From the NCBI GenBank assembly GCA_964439815.1, contig CAYTPO010000226.1:1-42329 (forward strand): a stretch of DNA of 42,329 nucleotides. Direction: 5' to 3'. Positions 16,806-25,288 of the stretch are shown one piece after another. How positions within the stretch are numbered: position 1 is the first letter of the stretch; the number at the start of each line of letters is the position of its first letter. Under the pieces are notes generated by a model. It was not told the DNA's origin, did not search any database, and saw only the letters and a program-made list of their open reading frames with translations. This stretch comes from JALSHZ01 sp964439815. GTDB lineage: Bacteria; Pseudomonadota; Gammaproteobacteria; UWMA-0217. Position numbers and translations under genes: made by a program.

Positions 16806-17441
16806 TTATGGTTGCAGTCCCTGAATGAACTGGGCAACTGCATTGATTTCGGCATTGGTCATCCGCATGGCGATATTGCGCATCATCTTGCCGGCATCGT
16901 TTGCCCGTTCGCCGGACTGGAACCATCTCAGCTGCTTGGATACATAGGTTGCATGCTGTCCCGCCAGGTTGGGGAATTTTGCGGCGGGGTTGCCCGCTCC
17001 GGCCGGGCCATGACAGGCCGCACAGGCGGGTACGCCGGTGGCCTTGTTGCCAGCGCGGTAGATCGACTCACCCAGTGCGACGACCTTTTCGTCACCGATG
17101 GCGGGTTTGCGTGCCTGGTTAGAGAAATAGGTGGCAAGCTTTTCCATCTCGCTCTCGGTCAGGGGGGCAGCCTGCTTGTTCATGTCCTTGTCGATGCGTT
17201 CCTTGGCCTTGAAAGCCTTCAGTTGCTTGATGATGTAGGACTTGTGCTGTCCCGCCAGCTTGGCTCGCTTGGGATTCTTGCTGTTGCCATCCTTGCCGTG
17301 GCAACCGGAACATTTCTTGAGCCAGGGTACACCATAGAGTGATTCGTCTTTTTTAGCCTCTGGGTTGTCTCCTGCAGCCAGTACAGGCAAACTCAGACCT
17401 AGTGCCAGACCGGCGGCGATTACCATTGCAACTTTCTTCAT
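16806..17441 (-). CDS. Cytochrome c4 (diheme)
   Basis: 211 residues with a signal peptide (MKKVAMVIAAGLALGLSLPVLA) and two c-type heme sites, CSGCH (residues 44–48) and CAACH (140–144), one in each of two similar domains, both followed by LAGQH. This is the classical cytochrome c4 layout. The protein is a periplasmic, often membrane-associated electron donor to terminal oxidases. It is divergent from engB, with 98 bases between them for two promoters, and has its own terminator, so it is probably a single-gene unit. The same neighbourhood, cytochrome c4 next to engB, is common in gammaproteobacteria. Confidence 0.95.
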   Translation of the reverse strand: MKKVAMVIAAGLALGLSLPVLAAGDNPEAKKDESLYGVPWLKKCSGCHGKDGNSKNPKRAKLAGQHKSYIIKQLKAFKAKERIDKDMNKQAAPLTESEMEKLATYFSNQARKPAIGDEKVVALGESIYRAGNKATGVPACAACHGPAGAGNPAAKFPNLAGQHATYVSKQLRWFQSGERANDAGKMMRNIAMRMTNAEINAVAQFIQGLQP

Positions 17442-17539
17442 CTAATATCTCCCAGAAACCTTTCTGTTCATCGGCGGGCATGTAATATGCCAAAAACGGC
17501 GCGCATTTATACCACATTCACACAATTAAGTTAAGCCAA

Positions 17540-18148
17540 ATGCACATACCCTATCAATCAGCGACATTTGTCATCAGTTGCGCATCGGCTGCGCAGTTCC
17601 CCGAACCTACCGGTCCGGAGGTGGCATTCGCAGGCCGTTCGAATGCCGGGAAATCCAGTACTCTCAATCGGTTATGTCAGCGTAAGCAACTTGCTCATGT
17701 CAGCAAGACGCCGGGGCGTACGCAGATGATCAATTTCTTTGCGCTCGACAATGGTGCTCAGGTGGTGGATTTGCCGGGCTATGGTTTTGCCAAGGTGCCT
17801 GAACGCGAAAAGCGCAAATGGGGTCAGCTGATCGAGCAGTACCTCGGGGGGCGCAGTGTGCTGCAGGGGCTTGTGATCGTGATGGATATTCGTCATCCGC
17901 TGACCGAGCATGACTGGCAGATGCTCGGTTGGTGCCGGCATCGAAATCTGCCGGTACATATTCTGCTCAACAAGACAGACAAGCTCAAACGCAATGCAAT
18001 GCACAAGGCGCTGATGTCTGTCGAGAAACAGCTCAAGGCGAATCATGAGCGTGCCACGGTTCAGGTTTTCTCCGCCAGTAGCGGACTTGGGCTCGACAAG
18101 CTCCATCAGCGGATTGACAGTTGGCTTGCGCCGGAGCTGCAGGAATAG
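17540..18148 (+). CDS. engB: Ribosome biogenesis GTP-binding protein EngB/YihA
   Basis: 202 residues. GTPase motifs are complete: G1 GRSNAGKSS (about residues 33–41), G2 region KTPGRTQMINFF, G3 DLPGYG and G4 NKTDKL. EngB assists maturation of the large ribosomal subunit. The gene is convergent with polA, the same arrangement as in enterobacteria and pseudomonads, where the intervening gap encodes a small RNA. No operon partner is visible. Confidence 0.96.
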   Translation: MHIPYQSATFVISCASAAQFPEPTGPEVAFAGRSNAGKSSTLNRLCQRKQLAHVSKTPGRTQMINFFALDNGAQVVDLPGYGFAKVPEREKRKWGQLIEQYLGGRSVLQGLVIVMDIRHPLTEHDWQMLGWCRHRNLPVHILLNKTDKLKRNAMHKALMSVEKQLKANHERATVQVFSASSGLGLDKLHQRIDSWLAPELQE

Positions 18149-18161
18149 TTGGTAGTGGGAT

Positions 18162-18285
18162 AAAAAATCCCCGGCCAAAGCGGATAAGGCCGGGGTAATT
18201 TTACGGCTCGACTTGGGGTTTCGAGCCTACCCCCGCTCAGGGAGGATAGCGGGGAAGCGCTGGGCTTAAGCGCTTATTAACGTAG
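18162..18285 (-). ncRNA. Candidate small RNA in the polA–engB gap
   Basis: On the minus strand four hairpins follow one another: AAGCGC/GCGCTT (18255–18275), CCCCGCT/AGCGGGG (18231–18254), GGCTCGA/TCGAGCC (18205–18227) and CCCCGGCC/GGCCGGGG (18169–18195), ending in six T residues (18162–18167). A possible promoter is TTGTGG, 16 bases, TAGACT just upstream. Spot 42 in enterobacteria and ErsA in Pseudomonas lie in this same gap, but no sequence match to either is recognised. The last hairpin could also stop engB transcription from the other side. The remaining gap (18286–18489) shows nothing clear. Confidence 0.42.
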
Positions 18286-18489
18286 ATAAGTCTATCACAG
18301 AATCCAGATCCCACAACTTAATAATTGTAAAATTCAAGGAACCACGTCACATTTATGATGTAGATCCACAAATTCGGTTAAGGGAAACCCCTGGCAAATC
18401 GACTGGGTCTGGCAAGTTTCAAAGGGTTGTGTGGCAAGTGCAAATAGCTGCCCGCCGCGTCGCTGTAAATGAGGAGCAATGGCTTGTCT

Positions 18490-21183
18490 TCAGTGCGCTT
18501 CGTCCCAGTTTTTTCCAATGCCGGCCTCTGCCACCAGGGGTACGCTGAGTTCCGCGCTGGACTCCATGATCTGCGAGATCTGTTTGGCCATCGCCTCTTC
18601 ATGGCCGGAATCCACCTCGAAAACCAGTTCGTCATGGACCTGCATGATCATCATTGCCGGAGGCCTCGATGTTTGCAGCCAATCATCCACCCGGATCATG
18701 GCGATCTTGATGATATCGGCTGCGGTACCCTGCATCGGGGCGTTGATGGCGGTGCGTTCGGCGTACTGGCGGCGTTGCCCGTTGCGCGAATTGATGTCCG
18801 GGAGATAGAGGCGGCGACCGAAAACCGTTTCGACGTAGCCCTGCTCGCGTGCCTGCTCGCGGGTCGATTCCATATATTGCCTGACGCCGGGGTAGCGGGC
18901 AAAATAGCGGTCGATATATTCCTGTGCTTCATTGCGCTGGATACCCAGTTGTCGGGCAAGGCCAAAGGCCGACATGCCGTAGATCAGACCAAAGTTGATG
19001 GCCTTGGCGGCACGTCTGTCTTCGGCCTTGACCTCTTCCACCGAACCACCAAATACCTCGGCTGCGGTGGCTGCATGAATGTCCCTCCCTTCGGCGAAAG
19101 CCTGCAGCAGCCCCTCATCGCCGGAGAGATGGGCCATGATGCGCAGTTCGATCTGTGAATAGTCCACCGCCAGAATCAGCTTGCCCTGTGGGGCGGCGAA
19201 AGCCTGTCGGATCCGTCGCCCCGCCTCGGTGCGAATCGGGATGTTCTGCAGGTTGGGGTCGGTTGATGACAGTCGCCCAGTCGATGCCACGGCCTGATGG
19301 TAGGAGGTGTGTACGCGGCCGGTGCGGGGATTGATCTGCTTTGGCAGCTTGTCGGTATAGGTTGATTTGAGCTTGGCCAGCCCGCGATGCTCCAGTATCA
19401 GTTTGGGCAGGTCATAGGTCAGTGCCAGCTCCTGCAGCACATCCTCTGCGGTCGAGGGCTGCCCCTTGGGAGTCTTGCGAATGACGGGTAGCCCCTGCTC
19501 CTCGAAGAACACGGTCTGCAATTGTTTGGGCGAACCGAGATTGAAGGGATGGCCGGCTGCTTCGTGGACTGCCTGTTCGATCTCGTGCATGCGCTCGGCC
19601 AACTCCTGGCTCTGCTGCCGCAGTGCGGTAGCGTCCACATAGACTCCGTTACGCTCGATATTCGACAGGACCGGAACCAGTGGGATTTCGATCTGCTGGT
19701 AAAGCTTCTGCAGTGCAGGTTCCTGCCCCAGTCGCGGCCAGAAATGGTTATGCAGCTGCAGGCAGATATCGACATCTTCAGCGGCGTAGGGAATCGCCAA
19801 TGCCAGATCGACCTGATTGAAAGTGAGCTGTTTTTTACCTTTACCGGCCACATCCTCGAAATGGATGTTCTCATGTCCCAGATGTTTTTCGGCGAGGGTA
19901 TCCAGGTCATGGCGGCTGGAGGTCGAATTGAGGACATAGGATTCCAGCATCGTGTCGTGGCGAATGCCGTTCAGTACAATGCCGTGGTTGGCCAGCACAT
20001 TCCTGTCATATTTGAGATTATGGCCGATCTTGGCGATGTTCCGGTCTTCCAGCAGTGCTCCCAGTCGCGCCAGCACCCAATCCCGATCCAGTTGCTGCGG
20101 GGCATCCGGGTAGTCGTGGGTCATTGGCAGATAGACCGCTGTGCCGGGTTCGATGGCAAAAGACATGCCGACGACTTCGGCGTTCATGTATTCGAGGCTG
20201 GTGGTTTCGGTATCGAACGCAATGAGTTCTGCCTGCTTCAGCCGACCGAGCAGTGTGTCGAAATCCTCTTCCGTCAGTATCGCCTGATAATCCCCGGCGG
20301 AATCGGTCTGGCCGGCATCAGGGCCATCGTTCAACTCCTTCAGCCAAGTGAGGAATTCCAGATCCCGGTATTGTTTGCGCAATGCCTCCTCATCAGGTTC
20401 GCTGATCTTCAGATCCTCGATTGTTTCGTGCAGAGGCACATCGAGGCGGATGGTGACCAGATCTCGTGACAGGGGGAGATGATCCAGGGCGCTGCGCAGA
20501 TTCTCTCCCACCTTGCCCTTCATCGAGTCCGCGTTGTCCATCACACCCTTGAGTGATCCCCAGTTATCGAGCCACTTGACGGCGGTCTTGGGGCCCACCT
20601 TGTCGACGCCGGGAACGTTATCGGACTTGTCTCCCACCAGGGCGAGGTAGTCGATGATCCTGTCCGGGGCCACACCGAATTTCTCGACAACCCCCTGTGG
20701 ATCCATGACCCGGTTGGTCATGGTGTCGATCAGCGTGACCTTGTCGTCCACCAGCTGGGCCATGTCCTTGTCGCCGGTGGAGATCAGTACGTCGTAACCC
20801 TGCTGCCTGGCCTGTTCGGCCAGCGTGCCGATGACATCGTCGGCTTCGACACCCTCCTCGACGATGATTGGCAGCCCCATGGCCCGGATCAGGTCGTGCA
20901 ATGCTTCGATCTGTTGTCTGAGTTCGTCCGGCATGGGGGGGCGGGTTGCCTTGTATTCGGGGTAGAGATCATCGCGAAAGGTCTTGCCCTTGGCATCGAA
21001 CACCACGGCCATGTGCGTAGGTTGATACTCACGGAGGAGTTTCTTGAGCATGCTCACGACGCCGCGTACTGCCCCGGTGGGGCGTCCATCGGCTGTGGTC
21101 AGTGCTGGCAGGGCATGAAACGCCCGATAGAGGTAGGATGAGCCGTCAACCAGTATCAACGGTGGGTGATTCGAGTTGGCCAT
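18490..21183 (-). CDS. polA: DNA polymerase I
   Basis: 897 residues, close to the usual length of about 930. Three domains are visible: an N-terminal 5'-3' exonuclease (LVDGSSYLYRAFHAL, VVFDAKGKTFRDDLYPEYK, GVEADDVIGTLA, SNDKDM-like STGDKDMAQLV), a 3'-5' proofreading domain with the intact acidic motifs FDTETTS, GHNLKYD and YAAEDVD, and a polymerase domain with motif A (VDYSQIELR), motif B (RRAAKAINFGLIYG) and motif C (QVHDELVFEV). It removes RNA primers and fills gaps in replication and repair. All key residues are present. Confidence 0.98.
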   Translation of the reverse strand: MANSNHPPLILVDGSSYLYRAFHALPALTTADGRPTGAVRGVVSMLKKLLREYQPTHMAVVFDAKGKTFRDDLYPEYKATRPPMPDELRQQIEALHDLIRAMGLPIIVEEGVEADDVIGTLAEQARQQGYDVLISTGDKDMAQLVDDKVTLIDTMTNRVMDPQGVVEKFGVAPDRIIDYLALVGDKSDNVPGVDKVGPKTAVKWLDNWGSLKGVMDNADSMKGKVGENLRSALDHLPLSRDLVTIRLDVPLHETIEDLKISEPDEEALRKQYRDLEFLTWLKELNDGPDAGQTDSAGDYQAILTEEDFDTLLGRLKQAELIAFDTETTSLEYMNAEVVGMSFAIEPGTAVYLPMTHDYPDAPQQLDRDWVLARLGALLEDRNIAKIGHNLKYDRNVLANHGIVLNGIRHDTMLESYVLNSTSSRHDLDTLAEKHLGHENIHFEDVAGKGKKQLTFNQVDLALAIPYAAEDVDICLQLHNHFWPRLGQEPALQKLYQQIEIPLVPVLSNIERNGVYVDATALRQQSQELAERMHEIEQAVHEAAGHPFNLGSPKQLQTVFFEEQGLPVIRKTPKGQPSTAEDVLQELALTYDLPKLILEHRGLAKLKSTYTDKLPKQINPRTGRVHTSYHQAVASTGRLSSTDPNLQNIPIRTEAGRRIRQAFAAPQGKLILAVDYSQIELRIMAHLSGDEGLLQAFAEGRDIHAATAAEVFGGSVEEVKAEDRRAAKAINFGLIYGMSAFGLARQLGIQRNEAQEYIDRYFARYPGVRQYMESTREQAREQGYVETVFGRRLYLPDINSRNGQRRQYAERTAINAPMQGTAADIIKIAMIRVDDWLQTSRPPAMMIMQVHDELVFEVDSGHEEAMAKQISQIMESSAELSVPLVAEAGIGKNWDEAH

Positions 21184-21349
21184 AGTGATCTCTGATGATT
21201 GGATTGAGCTGAGTAGTTGCCTGCTTCAATTGAATCGGGTTTGAGCGGGGGCTGGTAGACACGTTAGAATGCCCGCTCCACAGATCACGGACAATCCCCC
21301 TCTGCGTCGGACGCTCCCGATACTAACACTTAAGGAATCAACTGCTGCG

Positions 21350-22075
21350 ATGAATCACGAACAACGCAAGGTTCACCCGGGAATGCTGCCTGTCGATGAC
21401 AGTGAGCTGACCCATGAAAGCTGGAAGATCTTTCAGATCATGGGCGAATTCGTCGAGGGGTTCGAGCGCCTGGCGCGAATCAAGCCGTCGGTCAGCATCT
21501 TCGGTTCGGCGCGCACGCCAGAGGATCACCCCGATTACCAGTTGGCCGAGGAGATTGCCTTTCAGTTGTCCGATGCCGGTTTTGCCATCGTCAGTGGTGG
21601 CGGTCCGGGAATCATGGAAGCCGCCAACAAGGGCGGTCAGAGAGGCAAATCACCCAGTATCGGGCTGAACATCAAACTGCCATCCGAGCAGGTAGGGAAC
21701 GAGTATCAGGATATAGCGCTCTCCTTCAGGCATTTCTTTTCGCGCAAGGTCATGTTCGTCAAATACGCCTCGGCCTATGTCGTCCTTCCGGGCGGTTTCG
21801 GTACGCTGGATGAGCTGGCGGAAATGCTGACCCTGGTACAGACCGGGAAGTCGCGACGCATCCCGATCATTCTGGTCAATAGCCAGTTCTGGAGCGGTCT
21901 GCTGCAGTGGTTCGAGCAGACGCTGGTTGCTGAGGGGACGATTTCGTCGGAGGACATGGCGCTGTTCAAGGTCGTCGACTCTCCGGAAGATGTGGTCAAT
22001 GCGGTCTTCGACCATTACCAGACGCGCGGCTTTGAGCCAACGAGTCTTGAAAAACAGAAGCTGCGGGAGCTGTAG
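21350..22075 (+). CDS. LOG-family Rossmann-fold protein (TIGR00730 type)
   Basis: 241 residues from ATG 21350; an in-frame ATG at 21269 would add 27 residues with a less typical sequence. The nucleotide-binding loop VSGGGPGIMEAANKG and the family motif PGGFGTLDEL, which carries the substrate-binding residues, are both present. LOG proteins remove ribose 5-phosphate from nucleoside monophosphates, best known from cytokinin activation; annotations as lysine decarboxylase are misleading. It is divergent from polA and 9 bases before the cation transporter gene, probably co-transcribed with it. Confidence 0.88.
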   Translation: MNHEQRKVHPGMLPVDDSELTHESWKIFQIMGEFVEGFERLARIKPSVSIFGSARTPEDHPDYQLAEEIAFQLSDAGFAIVSGGGPGIMEAANKGGQRGKSPSIGLNIKLPSEQVGNEYQDIALSFRHFFSRKVMFVKYASAYVVLPGGFGTLDELAEMLTLVQTGKSRRIPIILVNSQFWSGLLQWFEQTLVAEGTISSEDMALFKVVDSPEDVVNAVFDHYQTRGFEPTSLEKQKLREL

Positions 22076-22084
22076 GCAATATCC

Positions 22085-23233
22085 ATGGCCGATCAGGAAC
22101 CGACACGTCTCGAAACCACCCGCAAGGTCACGCTGGTTGGTGCCGGGGTCAATGCGTTGCTGGCTCTGGCGCAACTGCTGGGTGGGGTCTTTACCCATTC
22201 CCAGGGATTGATTGCCGATGGTATTCATACCCTTGCAGATCTTGCCAGTGACTTCATTGTGCTGCTGGCTGCACACGAAGCGCATCGCGAAGCGGATGAC
22301 GAGCATCCCTACGGCCACGGGCGGATCGAGACGCTGGCAACCAGTCTGCTGGGCATGGGACTGATCATTGTCGGTTTGGGTATTGGGTATGATGCGGGTA
22401 ATCGCCTGCTGCATCCGGAAAGGCTGTTGCATCCGACACCGCTGGCCCTGCTCTTCGCAGCGCTGGCCGTGTTCTCCAAGGAAGGTCTGTACCACTATAC
22501 GCGCCGGGTCGCCAGATCCATACGCTCCTCGATGCTCGAAGCCAACGCCTGGCATCATCGCTCCGATGCCATCTCCTCGCTGCTGGTCATTGTCGGCATC
22601 AGCGGCAGTCTGATGGGCTTCAAGGGTTTTGATGCCTATGCCGCCATTGCAGTTGCGCTGTTCATCATCCATATCGGTGGGCAGCTGCTATGGCAGAGCA
22701 GTCAGGAACTCATCGATGCCAGTCTCGATGACGAAGTGCTCAAACAGACCGAAGCGGTGATTCAGAACGTTGACGGCGTCGTCAACATGCACCTGCTGCG
22801 TACCCGCAAGAGTGGCGGCGATGCCTTTGCCGATGTCCATATTCAGGTGCCGGCCAAGATCAGTGTGTCGGAGGGTCACCAGATTGCCGAGAGCGTGCGC
22901 AAGGCCATCGTCACCAATATCGATGAGATCACCGATGTTACCGTCCATACCGATCCCGAGGATGATGCCGCCAACAAGCCCTGTGCGCATCTGCCATTGC
23001 GGGATGAGATCGTGGGCCGACTGCGGCGGTTGTGGGTGCCGCTGGAACTCTATACCGATATCGACAAGATCAATCTGCATTATCTGGATGGTCAGATCGA
23101 TATCGATGTCTATCTGCCCGTAAAGTGGGCCGGTAACCCGGATGGTGTGCTCGACAAGCTGGAATCGCTGGCAAAGTCGCTGCCGGAAATCCGCAAGGTC
23201 AGCATCTACTTTACTCGCGAGGATGCACCATAG
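22085..23233 (+). CDS. Cation diffusion facilitator with a doubled C-terminal domain
   Basis: 382 residues, longer than the usual 290–320. Six membrane segments carry the metal-site residues ADGIHTLADLASD in segment 2, HPYGHGRIE in the cytosolic loop and HHRSDA in segment 5. It exports divalent metals such as Zn, Fe or Mn by proton antiport. After the standard cytoplasmic ferredoxin-like domain (ADVHIQVPAKISVSEGH) there is a second stretch of about 90 residues with a similar beta-alpha pattern (INLHYLDGQIDIDVYLPV, LPEIRKVSIYF), an apparent domain duplication. The stop codon falls inside the first NtrC-type site of the next gene. Confidence 0.9.
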   Translation: MADQEPTRLETTRKVTLVGAGVNALLALAQLLGGVFTHSQGLIADGIHTLADLASDFIVLLAAHEAHREADDEHPYGHGRIETLATSLLGMGLIIVGLGIGYDAGNRLLHPERLLHPTPLALLFAALAVFSKEGLYHYTRRVARSIRSSMLEANAWHHRSDAISSLLVIVGISGSLMGFKGFDAYAAIAVALFIIHIGGQLLWQSSQELIDASLDDEVLKQTEAVIQNVDGVVNMHLLRTRKSGGDAFADVHIQVPAKISVSEGHQIAESVRKAIVTNIDEITDVTVHTDPEDDAANKPCAHLPLRDEIVGRLRRLWVPLELYTDIDKINLHYLDGQIDIDVYLPVKWAGNPDGVLDKLESLAKSLPEIRKVSIYFTREDAP

Positions 23234-23271
23234 CGGTGCGCACCAATGTGGTAGTGCACCATTGTGGTGCG
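23224..23271. promoter_or_regulatory. Three tandem NtrC binding sites upstream of glnA
   Basis: Three 17-base sites of the form TGCACCA-N3-TGGTGCA lie side by side, starting at 23224, 23239 and 23255. The third (TGCACCATTGTGGTGCG) is nearly perfect, the first has one clear mismatch in the right arm, and the second has a weaker right arm. They are about 106–150 bases upstream of a sigma-54 promoter, the usual distance for enhancer sites. Confidence 0.85.
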
Positions 23272-23376
23272 TCATGTGCCAAGGGCAACTCCAATCGACA
23301 TCTTATCCAACCTTGCGGCCTGTGTGATTTGTTGGCATCCTTGCGGTCGCGCATTGATTCGTGATCCTGGTCTCAT

Positions 23377-23393
23377 TTGGCAGGGATTTTGCT
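23377..23393 (+). promoter_or_regulatory. Sigma-54 (−24/−12) promoter of glnA
   Basis: TTGGCAGGGATTTTGCT has the invariant GG and GC doublets separated by 10 bases, matching the consensus TTGGCAC-N5-TTGCW. It lies about 80 bases before the glnA start and downstream of the NtrC sites, so glnA should be induced under nitrogen limitation by NtrC. Confidence 0.88.
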
Positions 23394-23474
23394 TCAACCC
23401 GTTTCATATCCCGATTCTTGAATTTGTGATTCCTGAATTGCCTTAACTACTCTCTCTGAAATTGGAGGAACAAC

Positions 23475-24884
23475 ATGTCAGCAAGTGACGTACTAAACAT
23501 GATGAAGGAAAACGACGTTAAATATGTCGATCTTCGTTTTACCGATACCATTGGAAAGGAACAGCACGTTTCCATCCCGGCGCGTGAAGTCAACGAAGGT
23601 TTCTTCGAGGATGGAAAGATGTTTGACGGTTCCTCCATCGCCGGCTGGAAAGGTATCAACGAGTCAGACATGATCCTGATGCCTGATCCTTCCACTGCTG
23701 TCATGGATCCCTTCTTCCAGGATGCCACAATGATCGTTCGCTGCGATGTGGTCGAGCCCAATGACATGCAGGGCTATGATCGTGATCCCCGCTCCGTCGC
23801 CAAGCGCGCTGAAGAGTATCTGAAGTCTACCGGTATCGGTGATACTGCCTATTTTGGTCCCGAGCCTGAATTCTTCATCTTTGACGATGTTCGCTGGGGC
23901 GCTGATATGAGTGGCTCCTTCTGCAAGATCGATTCTGACGAAGCGGGCTGGAACTCCGAGAAAGTTTACGAAGACGGCAACATCGGACACCGTCCCGGCG
24001 TCAAGGGTGGCTACTTCCCCGTTCCTCCGGTTGATTCCCTGCAGGATCTGCGTGCCACCATGTGTGAAGTCATGGAAGAGATGGGCGTCGAAGTCGAAGT
24101 GCATCACCACGAAGTTGCGACTGCCGGCCAGTGCGAGATCGGTACCGCGTTCAACACGCTGGTCAAGCGCGCCGACCAGAACCAGATTCTCAAGTATTGT
24201 GTGCACAACGTGGCGCATAATTATGGCAAGACCGCTACCTTCATGCCCAAGCCCATCGTGGGTGACAACGGCAATGGCATGCACGTACACATGTCACTGG
24301 CCAAAGACGGCGACAACCTGTTTGCCGGCGACGAATACGGTGGTCTGAGCGAGACAGCGCTGTACTACATTGGTGGCATCATCAAGCATGCACGTGCGCT
24401 GAATGCATTTACCAATGCATCAACCAACAGCTACAAGCGTCTGGTTCCCGGTTTTGAAGCACCTGTCATGCTGGCCTACTCGGCGCGCAACCGTTCGGCT
24501 TCCATCCGGATTCCTTATGTCAGCAATCCCAAGGGGCGTCGTGTTGAAGTTCGCTTCCCTGATCCGACAGCCAACTCCTACCTCGCTTTTGCCGCCATGC
24601 TGATGGCGGGTCTGGACGGTATCCAGAACAAGATTCATCCCGGCGAAGCGATGGACAAGGATCTGTATGACCTGCCAGCCGAGGAAGAAGCAAAGATTCC
24701 GACAGTTGCCTACACACTCGACCAGGCGCTGGATGCGCTGGATGCAGATCGTGAATTCCTGACTGCTGGTGGTGTCTTTACCGATGACATGATTGACGCC
24801 TACATCGACCTGAAAATGGAAGAAGTCACTCGGGTTCGCATGACGACCACGCCTGCCGAGTTCGACATGTACTACTCCTGCTAG
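23475..24884 (+). CDS. glnA: Glutamine synthetase type I
   Basis: 469 residues, the standard length. It condenses ammonium and glutamate using ATP, the main nitrogen assimilation step. Present are MFDGSSIAGWKGI, the ATP/metal region with EPEFFIFD, NGMHVHMS, NRSASIRIPY and the adenylylation loop DKDLYDLPAEE, whose Tyr is the site modified by GlnE. Regulation is therefore both transcriptional (sigma-54/NtrC) and by adenylylation. An AGGAGG-like site precedes the ATG. The TAG stop is inside the CTAG boundary of an inserted family A element, so the natural 3' region is displaced. Confidence 0.98.
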   Translation: MSASDVLNMMKENDVKYVDLRFTDTIGKEQHVSIPAREVNEGFFEDGKMFDGSSIAGWKGINESDMILMPDPSTAVMDPFFQDATMIVRCDVVEPNDMQGYDRDPRSVAKRAEEYLKSTGIGDTAYFGPEPEFFIFDDVRWGADMSGSFCKIDSDEAGWNSEKVYEDGNIGHRPGVKGGYFPVPPVDSLQDLRATMCEVMEEMGVEVEVHHHEVATAGQCEIGTAFNTLVKRADQNQILKYCVHNVAHNYGKTATFMPKPIVGDNGNGMHVHMSLAKDGDNLFAGDEYGGLSETALYYIGGIIKHARALNAFTNASTNSYKRLVPGFEAPVMLAYSARNRSASIRIPYVSNPKGRRVEVRFPDPTANSYLAFAAMLMAGLDGIQNKIHPGEAMDKDLYDLPAEEEAKIPTVAYTLDQALDALDADREFLTAGGVFTDDMIDAYIDLKMEEVTRVRMTTTPAEFDMYYSC

Positions 24885-25082
24885 GAGGCTGTGAGGCTGT
24901 CGGACTTAACCGTTTGAAGCGAAAATCACTGGGGGTGAATTAAGTCAGCTTATCGTGTGATGAGAATAGCAGCGTTATTTGACGAACAGGATAAGCTGAG
25001 TTAATCGCTATCCAGAGATTTGCACCCCAAGAGCACTTCCTGCGGGCGCAGCCAAACAGCGTTAAGTCTGACAGGCTCCTAG
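24881..25082. repeat. Family A small mobile element, complete, 202 bp
   Basis: CTAG at both sides, inverted ends ending in GCTGTCGGACTTAAC and GTTAAGTCTGACAGGCTC. The left end has an 8-base duplication (GGCTGTGA repeated). An internal inverted repeat pairs TTAAGTCAGCTTATC with GATAAGCTGAGTTAA. It shares its right CTAG with the next element and its left CTAG with the glnA stop codon. No coding potential. Confidence 0.85.
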
Positions 25083-25244
25083 GAGCCTGTCCGAGAATAG
25101 GAGTCGTAGCGAGGGAAAGCCATATTAGGCCATTTTTTTCACTGATTTGAGGAGAATATTGGTTATATTTGACGAAAATCAGGGGGAAAAAGGGGCAAAA
25201 TAGCTTTTCCGCAGTAGGCTCCCTATTCTCTGACAGGCTCCTAG
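25079..25244. repeat. Family B small mobile element, 166 bp
   Basis: Bounded by CTAG, with inverted ends GAGCCTGTCCGAGAATAGG and CCCTATTCTCTGACAGGCTC. The interior differs from family A and matches the copy at 29607–29770 closely. An inner inverted pair CTGATTT/AAATCAG is present. It lies directly against the family A element, sharing one CTAG. No transposase is encoded. Confidence 0.85.
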
Positions 25245-25260
25245 ATCGAGCAGTATGAAG

Positions 25261-25287
25261 AAGCCCCCGATTTCGGGGGCTTTTTTG
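25261..25287 (+). terminator. Rho-independent terminator, probably the original glnA terminator
   Basis: GCCCCCGA/TCGGGGGC with a short T loop is followed by six T residues. The only upstream gene in this direction is glnA, whose stop is now about 375 bases away because two elements have been inserted between them. Confidence 0.88.
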
Positions 25288-25288
25288 C

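Noticed and set aside
18469..19158. Long open frame antisense to the polA 3' end
   Set aside because: It is a shadow of polA codon bias and shows no recognisable motif or suitable start.
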